Below, piece after piece: positions 9,990 to 17,717 of a stretch of DNA of 64,000 nucleotides. The notes below the pieces were generated by a model. The model was given only the letters and a program-made list of their open reading frames with translations, searched no databases and had not been told where the DNA came from. Where the stretch lies: contig NZ_AP027362.1 in assembly GCF_030295935.1 (NCBI RefSeq), positions 1,736,001 to 1,800,000 of the forward strand, in the 5' to 3' direction. The first letter of the stretch is position 1. Each line of letters opens with the position of its first letter. Position numbers and translations under genes: made by a program. This DNA comes from Thalassotalea piscium. Lineage in GTDB: Bacteria > Pseudomonadota > Gammaproteobacteria > Enterobacterales > Alteromonadaceae.

Positions 9990-10211
9990 TTGAATATTAA
10001 TGCTACGTTGCTCGGCGAGTTCATCGCTTTATTCGCCTTAATCATGGGTGCAGTCTGTTATTACCTTGGCCGTCGTAAAACTCAAACTCCAATTTTGGCT
10101 GGTTTGCTCGGTGTGGTACTTTCAATCATTCCACCGTTTGGCTTAGTTTATTTGGTGGTGCTAGTGCTTAAAAAAGATGTAGGTTCAACATCGGCAGCAG
10201 TAAGTGGGTAA
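9990..10211 (+). CDS. Cassette 2: small membrane protein, function unknown
   Basis: A 73-residue protein with two predicted hydrophobic helices (about 10-28 and 38-62) joined by a basic loop (GRRKTQTP). Start: TTG at 9990, six bases after AAGGAG, the typical cassette ribosome site. No family recognised with certainty. Small two-helix proteins are common in integron arrays. The stop codon lies immediately before its attC. Confidence 0.75.
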   Translation: MNINATLLGEFIALFALIMGAVCYYLGRRKTQTPILAGLLGVVLSIIPPFGLVYLVVLVLKKDVGSTSAAVSG

Positions 10212-10212
10212 A

Positions 10213-10299
10213 GTGGTTTATAACAAGGCCAGTCACGGCGACGCCTTTTCCGCTGCGGCTTCGCCTTCACTACAAAGCCGCGCATGCTGGCTGCGTTAT
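10213..10299 (+). other. attC site of cassette 2
   Basis: It opens with GTGGTTTATAAC (complement of the cassette start) and ends with GCGTTAT. Internal pairing is seen between GGCCAG and CTGGCTGC. It is compact (87 bases) and of a different sequence type from both attC1 and attC3-7. Confidence 0.88.
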
Positions 10300-10321
10300 G
10301 TACTCAAGGAAGGTGCGTGTT

Positions 10322-10627
10322 TTGGGATTTATAAATGTACATATAGCGTTAGGGATATTAGCTTGGCCTTTTCTAGCTATGATGGCAATGTTTCTCGTAG
10401 CAGCACCTAACTCCGCAAGCAATCCACTTGTTATAGGGTTATTTTTCTCAATGTTAGGCTATCCCATACCTGCAATCTGGGGATGTATTCTATTTTTTAA
10501 GAATAGAAAAAAGGGTAACGATAAAATCAATATGAAATATACGCTCATTGGCGCATCAGGTTACATTGCTATGTTTGTACTTTTCTTCTTACTTGAACTT
10601 ATAAGAGTATTATCTCAGAGTACATAA
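10322..10627 (+). CDS. Cassette 3: small membrane protein, function unknown
   Basis: About 101 residues with three hydrophobic segments (near 8-28, 35-55 and 76-96) and a basic loop FKNRKKGND between the second and third. Start choice: the open frame begins at an ATG (10298) that lies on the preceding attC end and has no ribosome site. TTG at 10322 has AAGGAAGG eight bases upstream and is preferred. No recognised family. The stop codon falls inside its own attC, as often happens in cassettes. Confidence 0.7.
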   Translation: MGFINVHIALGILAWPFLAMMAMFLVAAPNSASNPLVIGLFFSMLGYPIPAIWGCILFFKNRKKGNDKINMKYTLIGASGYIAMFVLFFLLELIRVLSQST

Positions 10628-10720
10628 CAAGTCGTTAAAGCAGGACAAATAACAGTTGGCTTTTGCTCCTGCGTCGCTTATTTTAGCCAACATATTATTT
10701 GCCTCTTAACGAGGCGTTAG
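10618..10720 (+). other. attC site of cassette 3
   Basis: It opens with GAGTACATAAC (complement of the cassette start) and ends with GCGTTAG. Inner boxes CAGTTGGCT and AGCCAAC pair. It is the first of five closely related attC sites (3 to 7) that mark one homogeneous family in this array. Confidence 0.92.
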
Positions 10721-10765
10721 GGCTCTTAATTGCGTGGCATTTTCTGCTCTTTAGTTCTTTTTTAT

Positions 10766-11212
10766 CTAGTTTGATAGTGCTTTTAGTTCTTCTATAATGT
10801 TAAGGGCACTTTCTGTGTTTTTAATGTGCTCTGGAGAGCTTCCATTTGCTATAGCTGAAGCTAGTCTTTTACGCATAGATGCTAATAAATCATATTTAAC
10901 TTCTGGATCTTGATTCATACTAGTAGGTGCCATTAAGTATAAGCCATCTTTTGAAGATATTAATTTATTGTCAGTTAGACTTGAAACCATACTGCCTATT
11001 TCATTTTGTGATATGTTTTTAACATCATACTCATCGGCAATTTTCTGCCAATTACTTTTGGCATTAAAACCTGCATTGCTTATACTCACTGTATCGGTTT
11101 TTGTTGTTGTTTTATTCTGAATAGTAGTGCCCGATTCGTGTTCCGAAGTATTAGAAGCTATATTTTGGATTTGATAAATTTGATTTGCTTGAGCATTATT
11201 ATTTATGTGCAT
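10766..11212 (-). CDS. Cassette 4: unknown protein, antisense to the array
   Basis: A 148-residue hydrophilic protein on the opposite strand to most cassette genes. The N-terminal 50 residues are rich in Asn, Gln and Thr and probably disordered. A short motif DTVSISNAGF (about 40-49) resembles the DxVxIS segments of small secreted or flagella-associated proteins. A helical C-terminal half follows (from about 100). There is no signal peptide or membrane helix. No function can be assigned. Because it opposes the array it needs its own promoter. A 33-bp block at 11337-11369 upstream is shared with the other antisense cassette gene (12890-13414), which has a similar N-terminal composition. Confidence 0.75.
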   Translation of the reverse strand: MHINNNAQANQIYQIQNIASNTSEHESGTTIQNKTTTKTDTVSISNAGFNAKSNWQKIADEYDVKNISQNEIGSMVSSLTDNKLISSKDGLYLMAPTSMNQDPEVKYDLLASMRKRLASAIANGSSPEHIKNTESALNIIEELKALSN

Positions 11213-11336
11213 TAAAATTCCCTTATTAAATATAAAACCGGCAGATGCGATGACATGAAAGCAAAAAACAAGCCAATAATAATTCTTTGGTGGTGTTGGC
11301 TATGAGTGTATTTAGTAATTAATTTACGGTCTTGTA

Positions 11337-11369
11337 GGAAAATTATTGCCGCTTAAAAAATTATATCGG
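11337..11369 (-). promoter_or_regulatory. Upstream block shared by the two antisense cassettes (copy 1)
   Basis: This 33-base block is identical at 26 positions by eye to 13512-13544. It lies 124 bases upstream of the start at 11212. On the coding strand its core reads GCGGCAATAATTTTCC. It is a candidate promoter or regulator site. A degenerate attC remnant is a less likely alternative. Confidence 0.5.
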
Positions 11370-11389
11370 AAATGTTTGGCACATAACCA

Positions 11390-11489
11390 AGCCCTAACAA
11401 GAAAATCAACAAGGACTTAAAACAGTTGGCTTCCTTCGCTGCGCTCGGTAATATAGCCAACAATTTTAAGCCTGTTATTTAGGCGTTAG
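11390..11489 (+). other. attC site of cassette 4
   Basis: It opens with AGCCCTAAC (complement of the cassette start GTTAGGGCT) and ends with GCGTTAG. It contains inner boxes CAGTTGGCT and AGCCAAC around TCCTTCGCTGCGCTCGG, nearly identical to attC6. Confidence 0.92.
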
Positions 11490-11510
11490 TTTACAAAAAG
11501 GATTTTGGTA

Positions 11511-12116
11511 GTGTTTGAAAGTATTGCGATCTATTCAGGGTTAGTTGCAACAATCTGGATCTTCATTGGTGTTTATGTTGCGAGCCGATTTTATAATGGT
11601 TACAGCCATTCTAAACAATTTTGTAGTGAATTAGGCGCAACAGGCAGCCCAACAGAAAAATTGTCTCCCTTAATTAATAATTACCCTCTAGGCTTTTTCT
11701 TTTGCTTTTTCGGTTGGTATTTGGCGCAGCTATCAAGCGTTTCAATTTTAGTAAATATTGCGGGTTGGTTAGTTATAGCTCATGGCATTGGTACATGGGT
11801 AGCAGGGTACTTTCCTATGGACGCTGATCCATTTACTAAAAATCCAACTTTTAATTGTAAGGTACACTCTTGGGCTGGTTTTATTATGTTATTGTCGCTA
11901 GTTGTAGCACCAATATTAGTAGCTATAAGTCCAACAACAGAAATTATCCCACTATATTTCCGTATTTTTTCAGTTGTTTCTGTTATCGCTGCTGTTTATT
12001 ATCTATTTGCTATGGCTAAAGCCTTAAAATCTCAAAGTAACCCTGGAATTCATCAACGTATTTCTTATGGTTTTCAGCTAATTTGGCTAAGTGCCTTTTC
12101 ATTAGTGTTAGCGTAA
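11511..12116 (+). CDS. Cassette 5: DUF998-family integral membrane protein
   Basis: About 201 residues with six hydrophobic helices. The DUF998-type signature region between helices 3 and 4 is visible as GIGTWVAGYFPMDADPF, followed by the conserved HSWAGF segment. The family is widespread and of unknown biochemical role. Start: GTG at 11511, eight bases after AAAAGGA; an in-frame TTG at 11505 is too close to the ribosome site. The frame is intact and close to family length, so the cassette carries a complete gene. It follows attC4 and ends two bases before its own attC. Confidence 0.82.
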   Translation: MFESIAIYSGLVATIWIFIGVYVASRFYNGYSHSKQFCSELGATGSPTEKLSPLINNYPLGFFFCFFGWYLAQLSSVSILVNIAGWLVIAHGIGTWVAGYFPMDADPFTKNPTFNCKVHSWAGFIMLLSLVVAPILVAISPTTEIIPLYFRIFSVVSVIAAVYYLFAMAKALKSQSNPGIHQRISYGFQLIWLSAFSLVLA

Positions 12117-12118
12117 TT

Positions 12119-12219
12119 GTAAACTAACAAGCTGTTAAACAAGGACAAAAAACAGTTGGTTTTTGCTCCTTCGTCGCTAATTTTAACCAACTATTTTTTG
12201 CCTGTTAACAGGGCGTTAT
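12119..12219 (+). other. attC site of cassette 5
   Basis: It opens with GTAAACTAAC (complement of the cassette start) and ends with GCGTTAT. Inner boxes CAGTTGGTT and AACCAAC carry a compensated pair of changes relative to the other sites, so the stem is preserved. This is good evidence that the folded single strand is under selection. Confidence 0.92.
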
Positions 12220-12239
12220 ATGCCCCAAGGAGGTTAAGC

Positions 12240-12737
12240 ATGGTTTCAGAAATGGAGTTTCCATCAGAAACAAAAATCAATGGTAAAGAGCTAAATTCAT
12301 ATTATAGAGATGCCTTTAAGTTACAGGTTAATAAAACTGAACTTGATGCGAAAAATGTATATCACAGCATCTTCGGTTTTTTGCCTAAACCAGTGCAGTT
12401 AGCTTTATCATTTCGTAACTCTATTGTTAAACACTTCGGCTTTTCCGCTAGCAATACGGAAATGGCTTTACCATTAGAAGATATTGAAGCGGGTAAAAAA
12501 GCAGGTTTTCTTATTATCGAGTCAGTAGAACCGACAGAAGTTATTTGTGGTGCATATGAACCTAATATGGATATGTGGCTTTCCGTTTTAAAATTATCAG
12601 ACGATGAGTTTGCAGTATCTACTTTAGTAAATTTAAAAACTAAAACTGGAAAGGTGTATATGGCATTTATAAAGCCATTTCATAAGGTTGTGGCTAAATA
12701 CTGTATTAAGCAAGCGCTCAAAGCAGGTCGCATATAA
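12240..12737 (+). CDS. Cassette 6: DUF2867-family protein
   Basis: 165 residues resembling the DUF2867 family (SRPBCC-like fold, role unknown). It shows an N-terminal DAFKLQV strand, a central helix LPKPVQLALSFRN, the GFLIIESVEPTEVICGAYEPNMDMWLS strand pair (about 82-108) and a C-terminal helix FHKVVAKYCIKQAL. No signal peptide, so probably cytosolic. Start: ATG at 12240 with AAGGAGG eight bases upstream; the open frame extends upstream only because it runs into attC5. The last codons and the stop overlap the opening of attC6. Confidence 0.8.
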   Translation: MVSEMEFPSETKINGKELNSYYRDAFKLQVNKTELDAKNVYHSIFGFLPKPVQLALSFRNSIVKHFGFSASNTEMALPLEDIEAGKKAGFLIIESVEPTEVICGAYEPNMDMWLSVLKLSDDEFAVSTLVNLKTKTGKVYMAFIKPFHKVVAKYCIKQALKAGRI

Positions 12738-12828
12738 CAAGCCATTGCAAAGGACTTTTAACAGTTGGCTTCCTTCGCTGCGCTCGGTATTATAGCCAAC
12801 AATTAAAAGCCTCTGAATGGGGCGTTAG
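12730..12828 (+). other. attC site of cassette 6
   Basis: It opens with GCATATAAC (complement of the cassette start GTTATATGC), has inner boxes CAGTTGGCT and AGCCAAC, and ends with GCGTTAG. It overlaps the 3' end of the cassette gene. Confidence 0.92.
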
Positions 12829-12889
12829 GGCTTTTAATTTATAGATTGTATATTTGGTGACAAAATATCATAAAATTCCTTTTTTGTGA

Positions 12890-13414
12890 TTAAGCATAAT
12901 AGTTTACATAATTAGAGGTTAATTCAACCAGTTTTGTATAATTTTCTGGTGAAGTAAGTCCCTTGCTTCCCCAATTAGCAGACATTTTATATAGCTCAGA
13001 CTGTTCATCTTGCATCTTAACAATACTCATTAAAATATCCTTATTACTTTTTCCTTCTGCACGTCCCTGACTAATTAAATTTTGCTCTTGATCCAAAACA
13101 TTACGATGCTCTTGATCCATTTGACCTTGTAAACGACCTATTCTAGCGACTAATTCATCCCCATTTTCGGAATTCATAATTTCCCTTAAATTGATAACAG
13201 CCATTGATGGCATTCTTCCTGTTAATGAGTTAACTTTTGCTTCAAGCTCCTCAGGGGAGGCTGTTTCAATGAAGGAAAGAGTATTCTTTCGAGTATCAAT
13301 ATTATTGGTGTTTTCATAATTTTTAGGGATGTTTCTTACTGTTTCTTCCGTTTTATTAGTATTCGTTTGTGTCTGTTGTACGGTATAATTTTGTGAGTTA
13401 ATCGAAGTTATCAT
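12890..13414 (-). CDS. Cassette 7: unknown protein, antisense to the array
   Basis: A 174-residue hydrophilic protein on the strand opposite the array. The first 45 residues are rich in Asn, Gln and Thr, as in cassette 4. A helical region follows with LEAKVNSLTGRMPS, an Arg/Gln-rich coiled-coil-like stretch (about 90-130) and a C-terminal NYTKLVELTSNYVNYY. No signal peptide or membrane helix, and no family recognised. It shares with cassette 4 its orientation, N-terminal composition and a 33-bp upstream block (here 13512-13544), so the two may belong to one family with its own promoter. Confidence 0.75.
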   Translation of the reverse strand: MITSINSQNYTVQQTQTNTNKTEETVRNIPKNYENTNNIDTRKNTLSFIETASPEELEAKVNSLTGRMPSMAVINLREIMNSENGDELVARIGRLQGQMDQEHRNVLDQEQNLISQGRAEGKSNKDILMSIVKMQDEQSELYKMSANWGSKGLTSPENYTKLVELTSNYVNYYA

Positions 13415-13511
13415 TATATTGTCTCTAATATTAAAGCTGCCTATTACATATATGCGGTTTTTATGCCAATATTAATGCTATATTTTTCACTGGCTTAAAT
13501 GTATAAATAGA

Positions 13512-13544
13512 GGAAAATAATTGCCGCCTAATAAGTTATTATGG
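13512..13544 (-). promoter_or_regulatory. Upstream block shared by the two antisense cassettes (copy 2)
   Basis: Counterpart of 11337-11369, 97 bases upstream of the start at 13414. The core reads GCGGCAATTATTTTCC on the coding strand. Further down both leaders also contain a GCCAATA-type stretch. The role is inferred only from conservation and position. Confidence 0.5.
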
Positions 13545-13561
13545 CAACTCTTGTGCGCTTC

Positions 13562-13664
13562 AAGCCCTAACAAGGGTTTTCAAGTCGGACAAATTACAGT
13601 TGGCTTTTTGTTCGTGCCTCACTTATTTTAGCCAACTGCAATTTGCCGCTTAAAACGGCGTTAT
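13562..13664 (+). other. attC site of cassette 7
   Basis: It opens with AAGCCCTAAC (complement of the cassette start), has inner boxes CAGTTGGCT and AGCCAAC, and ends with CGGCGTTAT. It is the last complete attC in the array. Confidence 0.92.
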
Positions 13665-13687
13665 ATTTTAAAGCAAAGGTTCACACT

Positions 13688-13978
13688 ATGAATCATGAAG
13701 AATTAGTACGAGCGATTCAACGAGTTGGTATGGGTACATTTGTTAAGTACTTTGAGGCCTTTTCTAACGAGACCAAAGAATCCGATGACTTGGTTGATGC
13801 TCTTATTAAAATTGAAGGGTATGGCGATGACTCCGCTAGAACAAAAGTTAATTCTGCTCGTAGAATTCTAAGTTGTAATTTAGGCCTAGAAGCTCTTGAG
13901 ATAATATCAAATAGTCAAAATGCCGATAGCTGGGTTGTTCCCAAAGCAAATTTCTTAAAGGCTCAAAATGCAATTTAA
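13688..13978 (+). CDS. Cassette 8, first gene: small unknown protein
   Basis: A 96-residue soluble protein, mostly alpha-helical by eye. It begins NHEELVRAIQRVGMGTFVKYFEAF and has a central VDALIKIEGYGDDSARTKVNSARRIL segment (about 36-62). The repeating small helix and basic residues are compatible with nucleic-acid or protein binding, but no family is recognised. Start: ATG at 13688. The open frame continues upstream only into attC7. It overlaps the following lipoprotein gene by 11 bases, so the two are translationally coupled, a rare two-gene cassette. Confidence 0.72.
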   Translation: MNHEELVRAIQRVGMGTFVKYFEAFSNETKESDDLVDALIKIEGYGDDSARTKVNSARRILSCNLGLEALEIISNSQNADSWVVPKANFLKAQNAI

Positions 13979-14174
13979 AAATATAACTTATGCTCTTGCA
14001 CTTATCAGCTTACTAACTGGGTGTGTCACTACAACCACTGGCCCAATGCCTGCTGGTAAAAATACTTATGTTATGTCTCGCCAAGAAGGTGCATTTCCAT
14101 CGGGTAACGAGCCATTAATGGCCGAGGTTTTGGCTGAAGCTAGTGTTTTTTGCTCAAACCAAGATAAAGTATAA
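13968..14174 (+). CDS. Cassette 8, second gene: lipoprotein, probably truncated
   Basis: 68 residues with a clear lipoprotein signal: a hydrophobic stretch then LLTG-C at 16-20, followed by VTTTTGPMPAGKNTYVM. The protein ends abruptly at FCSNQDKV just after a Cys-containing helix. From memory, lipoproteins of this kind found in cassettes usually continue for a further 30-60 residues. The stop lies in a sequence that resembles the opening half of an attC (14165-14175). A deletion or insertion linked to the downstream transposase probably removed the gene end and most of the attC. The signal peptide and coupling to the upstream gene argue that the start is real. Confidence 0.65.
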   Translation: MQFKNITYALALISLLTGCVTTTTGPMPAGKNTYVMSRQEGAFPSGNEPLMAEVLAEASVFCSNQDKV

Positions 14175-14190
14175 CTAGGACAGTCGCTTA
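14165..14190 (+). other. Possible left-half remnant of the attC of cassette 8
   Basis: Cassette 8 starts GTTATATTTTA, so its attC should open TAAAATATAAC. The sequence at 14165-14175 is TAAAGTATAAC (one mismatch), followed by TAGGACAG. No right half is seen before the transposase gene. Confidence 0.4.
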
Positions 14191-14253
14191 TATTTGAATA
14201 ATACAAATCACTGAACTAAGGTTAATATCTAATCAAAATTCAAGGATGGTATT

Positions 14254-15228
14254 ATGACAACAGCGAGAAAACAGTTAATTAGCTTAACCGACACCCCTTA
14301 TTATCATTGTATTTCTCGTTGTGTACGCCGTGCTTTTTTGTGTGGTGAAGATAAAAATACAGGTCAGAACTTTAACCACAGGAAAGGCTGGGTAGAAGAA
14401 AAACTACTTAGCCTAACTCAAGTGTTTGCTATTGATGTATGCGCTTACGCTGTGATGAGTAACCACACGCATACCGTACTGTTTATTGATGAAGACACCG
14501 CTAAAGGTTGGTCAACCAAAGAAGTGCTTGAACGCTGGCATCAATTATTCAAAGGCACACTACTCACACAGCAATATTGTTGTGGTGATGAAATTCCCGA
14601 CTATTTAATGTCCTCATTGCTTGAAACAGTTGAGGTATATCGCAGCCGTTTAATGGATATTAGCTGGTTTATGCGCCTACTAAACCAAAGTATTGCCACA
14701 AAAGCCAATAAAGAAGATAACTGTACAGGGCATTTTTGGGAAGGACGTTTTAAATCACAAGCGTTACTTGATGAAGCCGCCCTTGCAGCTTGTATGGCCT
14801 ATGTTGATTTAAACCCCGTGCGAGCCAATGTAGCTAAAACACCAGAAAGCTCAGAGAATACTAGTGTCAAACAACGCGTAATATCAGCTAGAAAAGCGAC
14901 ACAACCAACACTATTATTGCCTTTTATAGGCAACCCACGCCAAACCATGCCAAAAGGCTTACCGTTTGAGCTTAAAGACTACCTTGAACTCATTGAGCTA
15001 ACAGGGCGCTGTATTCGAGAAGACAAAACAGGGTATATTGACAAACACCAACCAGCACTGCTAACAAGGCTAAATATAAAGCCTGAAAACTGGTTAACGT
15101 TAAGTAAAGATTTTAGAAAGCTCTTTCATGGCGCTGTAGGTCATAGCGATGTATTAACTGACTATTGTGAACATAAAGGGTTAAAACGACGAGCCAATGT
15201 TAACCGTTGTACTAAATTGTTAGCATAG
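14254..15228 (+). CDS. RAYT-type (REP-associated) tyrosine transposase, Y1/HUH family
   Basis: A 324-residue single-strand DNA endonuclease/transposase of the IS200-like Y1 superfamily. The HUH pair is H71-T-H73 in MSNHTHTVLF. The catalytic Tyr is Y183 in AYVDLNPVRANV, the RAYT signature. These proteins are usually single-copy host-kept genes that act on short palindromic REP sequences. Here it sits directly after the broken last cassette, with AAGGATGG seven bases before the ATG. A hairpin downstream (15241-15300, centred on ACATCA-AGCC-TGATGT at 15272-15287) may be its REP-like substrate or a terminator. Transfer of both integron and RAYT as one block is possible. Confidence 0.88.
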   Translation: MTTARKQLISLTDTPYYHCISRCVRRAFLCGEDKNTGQNFNHRKGWVEEKLLSLTQVFAIDVCAYAVMSNHTHTVLFIDEDTAKGWSTKEVLERWHQLFKGTLLTQQYCCGDEIPDYLMSSLLETVEVYRSRLMDISWFMRLLNQSIATKANKEDNCTGHFWEGRFKSQALLDEAALAACMAYVDLNPVRANVAKTPESSENTSVKQRVISARKATQPTLLLPFIGNPRQTMPKGLPFELKDYLELIELTGRCIREDKTGYIDKHQPALLTRLNIKPENWLTLSKDFRKLFHGAVGHSDVLTDYCEHKGLKRRANVNRCTKLLA

Positions 15229-15516
15229 TATTAAGCAAAACTTTTAGTACTACCACTTAAATCCCACCAACACATCAAGCCTGATGTAGTAGTTATGCTT
15301 AGAAAACAGTGTTTTTCTACTTTGACTGTAACTTTGCCCAATGTTTTTCAAATTAAGTTTATATTCTTAATCATTGAGTTTATTTTAAGCTGTTTATTAG
15401 CTTGCATGCTGGCTTTGTTGTAGGTAATTTATAAGCGAGTGTCTTGATTGATTTTTATTAATTTTCTAGTTAACTTACAGTATTATTATTAGCAGTAAAT
15501 ATTTAAAAGGGAAGAA
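15229..15516. other. Gene-free stretch after the RAYT gene with one long imperfect hairpin
   Basis: No open frame is supported. The only structure seen is an imperfect stem-loop around 15238-15300 with the perfect core ACATCA/TGATGT and outer arms TACTAC/GTAGTA. It may be a REP-like site of the neighbouring RAYT. Confidence 0.4.
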
Positions 15517-15590
15517 TGAAGTAGATGGCTCGCTGGTACAAATATATTCAGGCGTTATTTACTAAGGAGATAATTTAGTTGCAGAAGTAG
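15517..15590 (+). pseudogene. Decayed duplicate of the pyrD 3' end
   Basis: 20 identical bases (15533-15552 versus 7546-7565) lie within about 70 alignable bases. Translated in the pyrD frame it reads [12 protein letters not shown], stop, GDNLVAEV, against [21 protein letters not shown] in the intact gene. No further pyrD sequence is found upstream. It marks the far edge of the integron-RAYT block and looks like a displaced or ancestral pyrD tail from a slightly different allele. Confidence 0.75.
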
Positions 15591-15707
15591 CTTCAACGTT
15601 TTTGTGTTGATGTTGTCATAAACTACCTGTCTAAAGTTTAAGTAAAACACGTATTGTTGTATCTTATCCTTTCAGGTTGGTATTAAAAAATAATTAAGGT
15701 CAGTTGT

Positions 15708-17717
15708 ATGTTGAAGTTGGACACCATTCAAAAGAAAATTCTCTTTGTTATATCTAGTTTTGCTATTGTTGTTATTTTTGGCAGAACCGTTTTATTTGCC
15801 AGTAGTTCTTACCAAGAAGTTAAAGATGACCTTCAGCAACAAATCGTTACTCAACTTGAACGCGATAGCTTAAAGCTAACAAGCTATTTTATGCAATATG
15901 CACGTGTTGTTGACACCTTTATTAATGCACCTGAAGTTATTGATTGGATGCTTAACCATAAGGAAAGAGGAGCATTTACTGCGGCTGATAAACAATATGA
16001 TAGTTTAAATCGTGTCTTTCATACTATTAGTGACCGAGATGAAAATATTTTATCTGCATTCTACGCATCTGAAGCAACTCAAGAGTATATGGCAGAGGGT
16101 CGAATAACAGGAGTGCCTGACGAAGGTCATGAGTTTGATGAAGAAAAAGGCTACTTTGTACGTAAAAGGCCTTGGTATAATCATGCAGTAGATTTCAAAG
16201 ATATGTTAACAACACCGCCTGCTGTTGATGCTATCACAGGCGCAATTTCAGTTTCATTAGAACAAGCAGTCTATGTTAATAATAAATTACTAGGTGTTGG
16301 TGGTATTGATATCTCTTTGAACAATATTAATAAGCTTTCATCAGAGATCAATTTTAAGGGACAAGGTTTTGCGGCATTGTTTGATGATAAATGGCAAAAT
16401 ATTACATTCCCAAACACCATCATAAAAAAAGATATAAATACTCCCATCGAAAAATATGATGAATTACAAGGGACTATCGGCCTTAGTTCATTATCAACAG
16501 CTGACCCTCTTAAGATGACAGAAGTTACTATCAATGAAACTAATTATTACGCAGTAACTATGCCTGTAACAACTCAAATGCCTAAAATGACTTGGCATCT
16601 TGCTTTATTTATTCCTATTGAAGTTATTGAAAATCCGGCCAGAAAAGCTGTAACTAACGAAATTATAATTAGTATAGTAATATTAGTAATTACTTTGACT
16701 ATTCTGACAATTATTACTTCAATTGTGAGTCGTCCCCTTAGGAGGTTAACAGATGCTTTCGCTAGTGTAGCGGAAGGCGATAGCGACCTAACACTAGTTA
16801 TTGATGAGAATAGTTCAGACGAAACAGGTAAATTAGCTAATTACTTTAATATCTTTTTAGCGAAGCTTCGAGAGGTTATCTCCGGAGTAGCTTTAGATAA
16901 GGAAGGTGTATCAACCGCTTCAGCAAAAGTAGAATATGTATCACAGCAACTAATTGAAAAAACCAATGTAAACAAACAAGCATTGAGTACGGCGAGTGTA
17001 GCGGCAACACAATTGGCTGCGAGTGCTGGTGAAATTGAAAACAATGCGATGAAGACGTCGAATGCTTCTACAGATATGCGAGATAAAACTGATGAAACTA
17101 TCTCTTTGGCTAAAGAAGCTGTTACTAATATGCAACTGCTTGGTGATAAAATAGAAGCTGTAAATACAATTATGAAAGACTTAGATTCAGCGTCTGCTAA
17201 TATCGGCCAGGTAGTGGATGTAATTAACTCTATTGCGGATCAAACAAATTTATTAGCGCTAAATGCTGCAATTGAAGCTGCACGGGCTGGCGAACATGGA
17301 AGAGGGTTCTCAGTTGTTGCTGATGAGGTCAGAGGGTTAGCACAAAGAACCCAAGAGTCTACAAAAGAAATATATACTGTAGTAGACGACTTACAACGTA
17401 AAATAACGCAAGCTGGTACAGGTATGTCGGAAGGGATTGAGCAAACTAAGAAAGTGAGTATGAATATTGCGACTTCTGGAGAATCAATGGAAGAAATCGG
17501 GTCACTATTAGATACCATTCAAGATGATATGGGACAAGTTGCTACAGCTTGTGTGCAACAAACTAAAGCCATAAATGAAATTAGTGAAACGATGAGCGAA
17601 GTTAACGACTTTTCTGAGGAAAGTACGTTGTTAATTCAAGATTTAGGTGTTCAAGCTGTGGAACTGAAAAATGCCGTAAATGGTTTAGAGCGTCAACTAA
17701 ACAAGTTTACTTATTAG
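15708..17717 (+). CDS. Methyl-accepting chemotaxis protein with Cache sensor
   Basis: A 669-residue chemoreceptor of the inner membrane. Transmembrane helix 1 is at about 10-30. The periplasmic part (about 35-310) shows dCache features ([13 protein letters not shown], then [11 protein letters not shown]). Helix 2 is at about 315-338, then a HAMP domain, and a cytoplasmic signalling domain whose conserved hairpin tip ([19 protein letters not shown]) begins near residue 510. It should control the CheA kinase and so flagellar motion; such dCache receptors often bind amino acids or organic acids, but the ligand is not readable here. Start: ATG at 15708 after AAGGTCAG. Monocistronic. Confidence 0.93.
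   Translation: MLKLDTIQKKILFVISSFAIVVIFGRTVLFASSSYQEVKDDLQQQIVTQLERDSLKLTSYFMQYARVVDTFINAPEVIDWMLNHKERGAFTAADKQYDSLNRVFHTISDRDENILSAFYASEATQEYMAEGRITGVPDEGHEFDEEKGYFVRKRPWYNHAVDFKDMLTTPPAVDAITGAISVSLEQAVYVNNKLLGVGGIDISLNNINKLSSEINFKGQGFAALFDDKWQNITFPNTIIKKDINTPIEKYDELQGTIGLSSLSTADPLKMTEVTINETNYYAVTMPVTTQMPKMTWHLALFIPIEVIENPARKAVTNEIIISIVILVITLTILTIITSIVSRPLRRLTDAFASVAEGDSDLTLVIDENSSDETGKLANYFNIFLAKLREVISGVALDKEGVSTASAKVEYVSQQLIEKTNVNKQALSTASVAATQLAASAGEIENNAMKTSNASTDMRDKTDETISLAKEAVTNMQLLGDKIEAVNTIMKDLDSASANIGQVVDVINSIADQTNLLALNAAIEAARAGEHGRGFSVVADEVRGLAQRTQESTKEIYTVVDDLQRKITQAGTGMSEGIEQTKKVSMNIATSGESMEEIGSLLDTIQDDMGQVATACVQQTKAINEISETMSEVNDFSEESTLLIQDLGVQAVELKNAVNGLERQLNKFTY

Noticed and set aside
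15551-15575. GGCGTTATTTAC...AAGGAG looks like an attC end followed by a cassette ribosome site
   Set aside because: These bases align codon for codon with the pyrD tail (GVIY), and no attC left half or inner box lies upstream, so the match is most likely coincidental.
15674-15684. AGGTTGGTATT resembling the outer end of repeat family A before the chemoreceptor gene
   Set aside because: The match stops after 11 bases, with no further element sequence on either side.
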